The notes under the pieces were generated by a model. The model saw only the letters and a program-made list of their open reading frames with translations. It did no database searches and was not told where the DNA came from. Of a stretch of 6,391 nt of DNA, positions 6,151 to 6,391 are shown piece by piece; the first letter of the stretch is position 1, and every line of letters starts with the position of its first letter. The position numbers and the translations under genes were made by a program. Source of the DNA: an uncultured Erysipelotrichaceae bacterium. GTDB lineage: Bacteria; Bacillota_I; Bacilli_A; Erysipelotrichales; Erysipelotrichaceae. The stretch is taken from positions 1 to 6,391 of the forward strand of contig CADBPB010000043.1 in assembly GCA_902796525.1 (NCBI GenBank), read 5' to 3'.

Positions 6151-6390
6151 TTAAAAATTCGGGATGCTGTCGATGACCCACTTGCCGTCTTTATAGACAA
6201 AGACATTGTCCAGCACAAGCGAACCTGTCGCCGCTCCATTGAAATCGACTTTCTCATACGTCACGCGCAGAACGATCTTCGTGTCATTCTGCCGGATGAC
6301 TTCTCTGCCGGTCTCATTTCCTACCGTCTGATCCATCTGTCCGTCCGCCACCGCGACATAGAGCTGGCCGTCCTTTTCATAAAGCTGATG
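6151..6390 (-). CDS. C-terminal 79 residues of an unidentified, probably extracytoplasmic protein (5' end beyond window)
   Basis: The frame is open from the right edge and ends with TAA at 6153-6151. The GTG at 6351-6349 is internal; coding sense continues upstream of it (HQLYEKDGQLYVAVADG), so the gene is truncated by the window rather than starting there. The visible part alternates short beta-strand-like segments (KIVLRVTYEKVDF, GSLVLDNVFVYKDG) and ends in the pattern DGKWVIDSIPNF, common at the end of NTF2-like or IseA-like domains of Gram-positive secreted proteins and lipoproteins. That comparison rests on pattern only. Location and function cannot be settled without the missing amino end, where a signal peptide would be. 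A strong terminator follows, so it is not in the hydrolase operon. Confidence 0.7.
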   Translation of the reverse strand, partial: HQLYEKDGQLYVAVADGQMDQTVGNETGREVIRQNDTKIVLRVTYEKVDFNGAATGSLVLDNVFVYKDGKWVIDSIPNF

Positions 6391-6391
6391 C

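Noticed and set aside
6151..6351. A complete 66-residue small gene starting at 6351
   Set aside because: The start codon is GTG and the frame continues upstream to the window edge with protein-like sequence, so this is the tail of a longer gene.

Overview
All supported genes in this window lie on the minus strand. Five are complete, and one partial gene sits at each end. The strong AGGAGG-type ribosome sites, TATAAT-type promoter elements, short hairpin-plus-U-tract terminators and moderate GC content point to a Bacillota (Firmicutes) bacterium. The protein style is compatible with an anaerobic gut lineage such as Erysipelotrichia or Clostridia, but that placement is inference and no rRNA or other marker is present.

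In transcription order (high to low coordinate): (1) 6390-6151 is the 3' end of a gene whose last 79 residues look like a small secreted or lipoprotein-type domain. It is closed by a clear terminator at 6096-6125. (2) 6005-2920 is a two-gene unit with a 23-bp gap. It encodes a 649-residue exported alpha/beta hydrolase fused to an eight-helix membrane domain, then a 370-residue membrane-anchored HAD phosphatase. A hairpin terminator ends the unit at 2856-2899. (3) 2821 (or 2803) to 1769 encodes a PAS sensor domain joined to a CPBP/CAAX-type intramembrane protease domain with non-canonical active-site motifs. It has its own promoter and terminator. (4) 1625-831 encodes a PHP-family histidinol-phosphatase-like enzyme, followed by a hairpin. 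(5) 777-127 encodes a YhhN/TMEM86 (lysoplasmalogenase-like) membrane protein. It is followed 12 bp later by the start of a probable diacylglycerol-kinase-family lipid kinase that runs off the left edge.

The common theme is the cell envelope: two lipid-metabolism candidates at the left, a sensor-linked membrane protease in the middle, and two enzymes whose catalytic domains are predicted to face outward on the right. No mobile element, CRISPR array, tRNA or rRNA was seen. Intergenic gaps are all below 150 bp and are mostly filled by terminators and promoters. The points most worth a second look are the PAS-CPBP fusion with its Q-E first motif and the hydrolase-membrane-domain/HAD pair. I see no clear evidence of a wholly new system.
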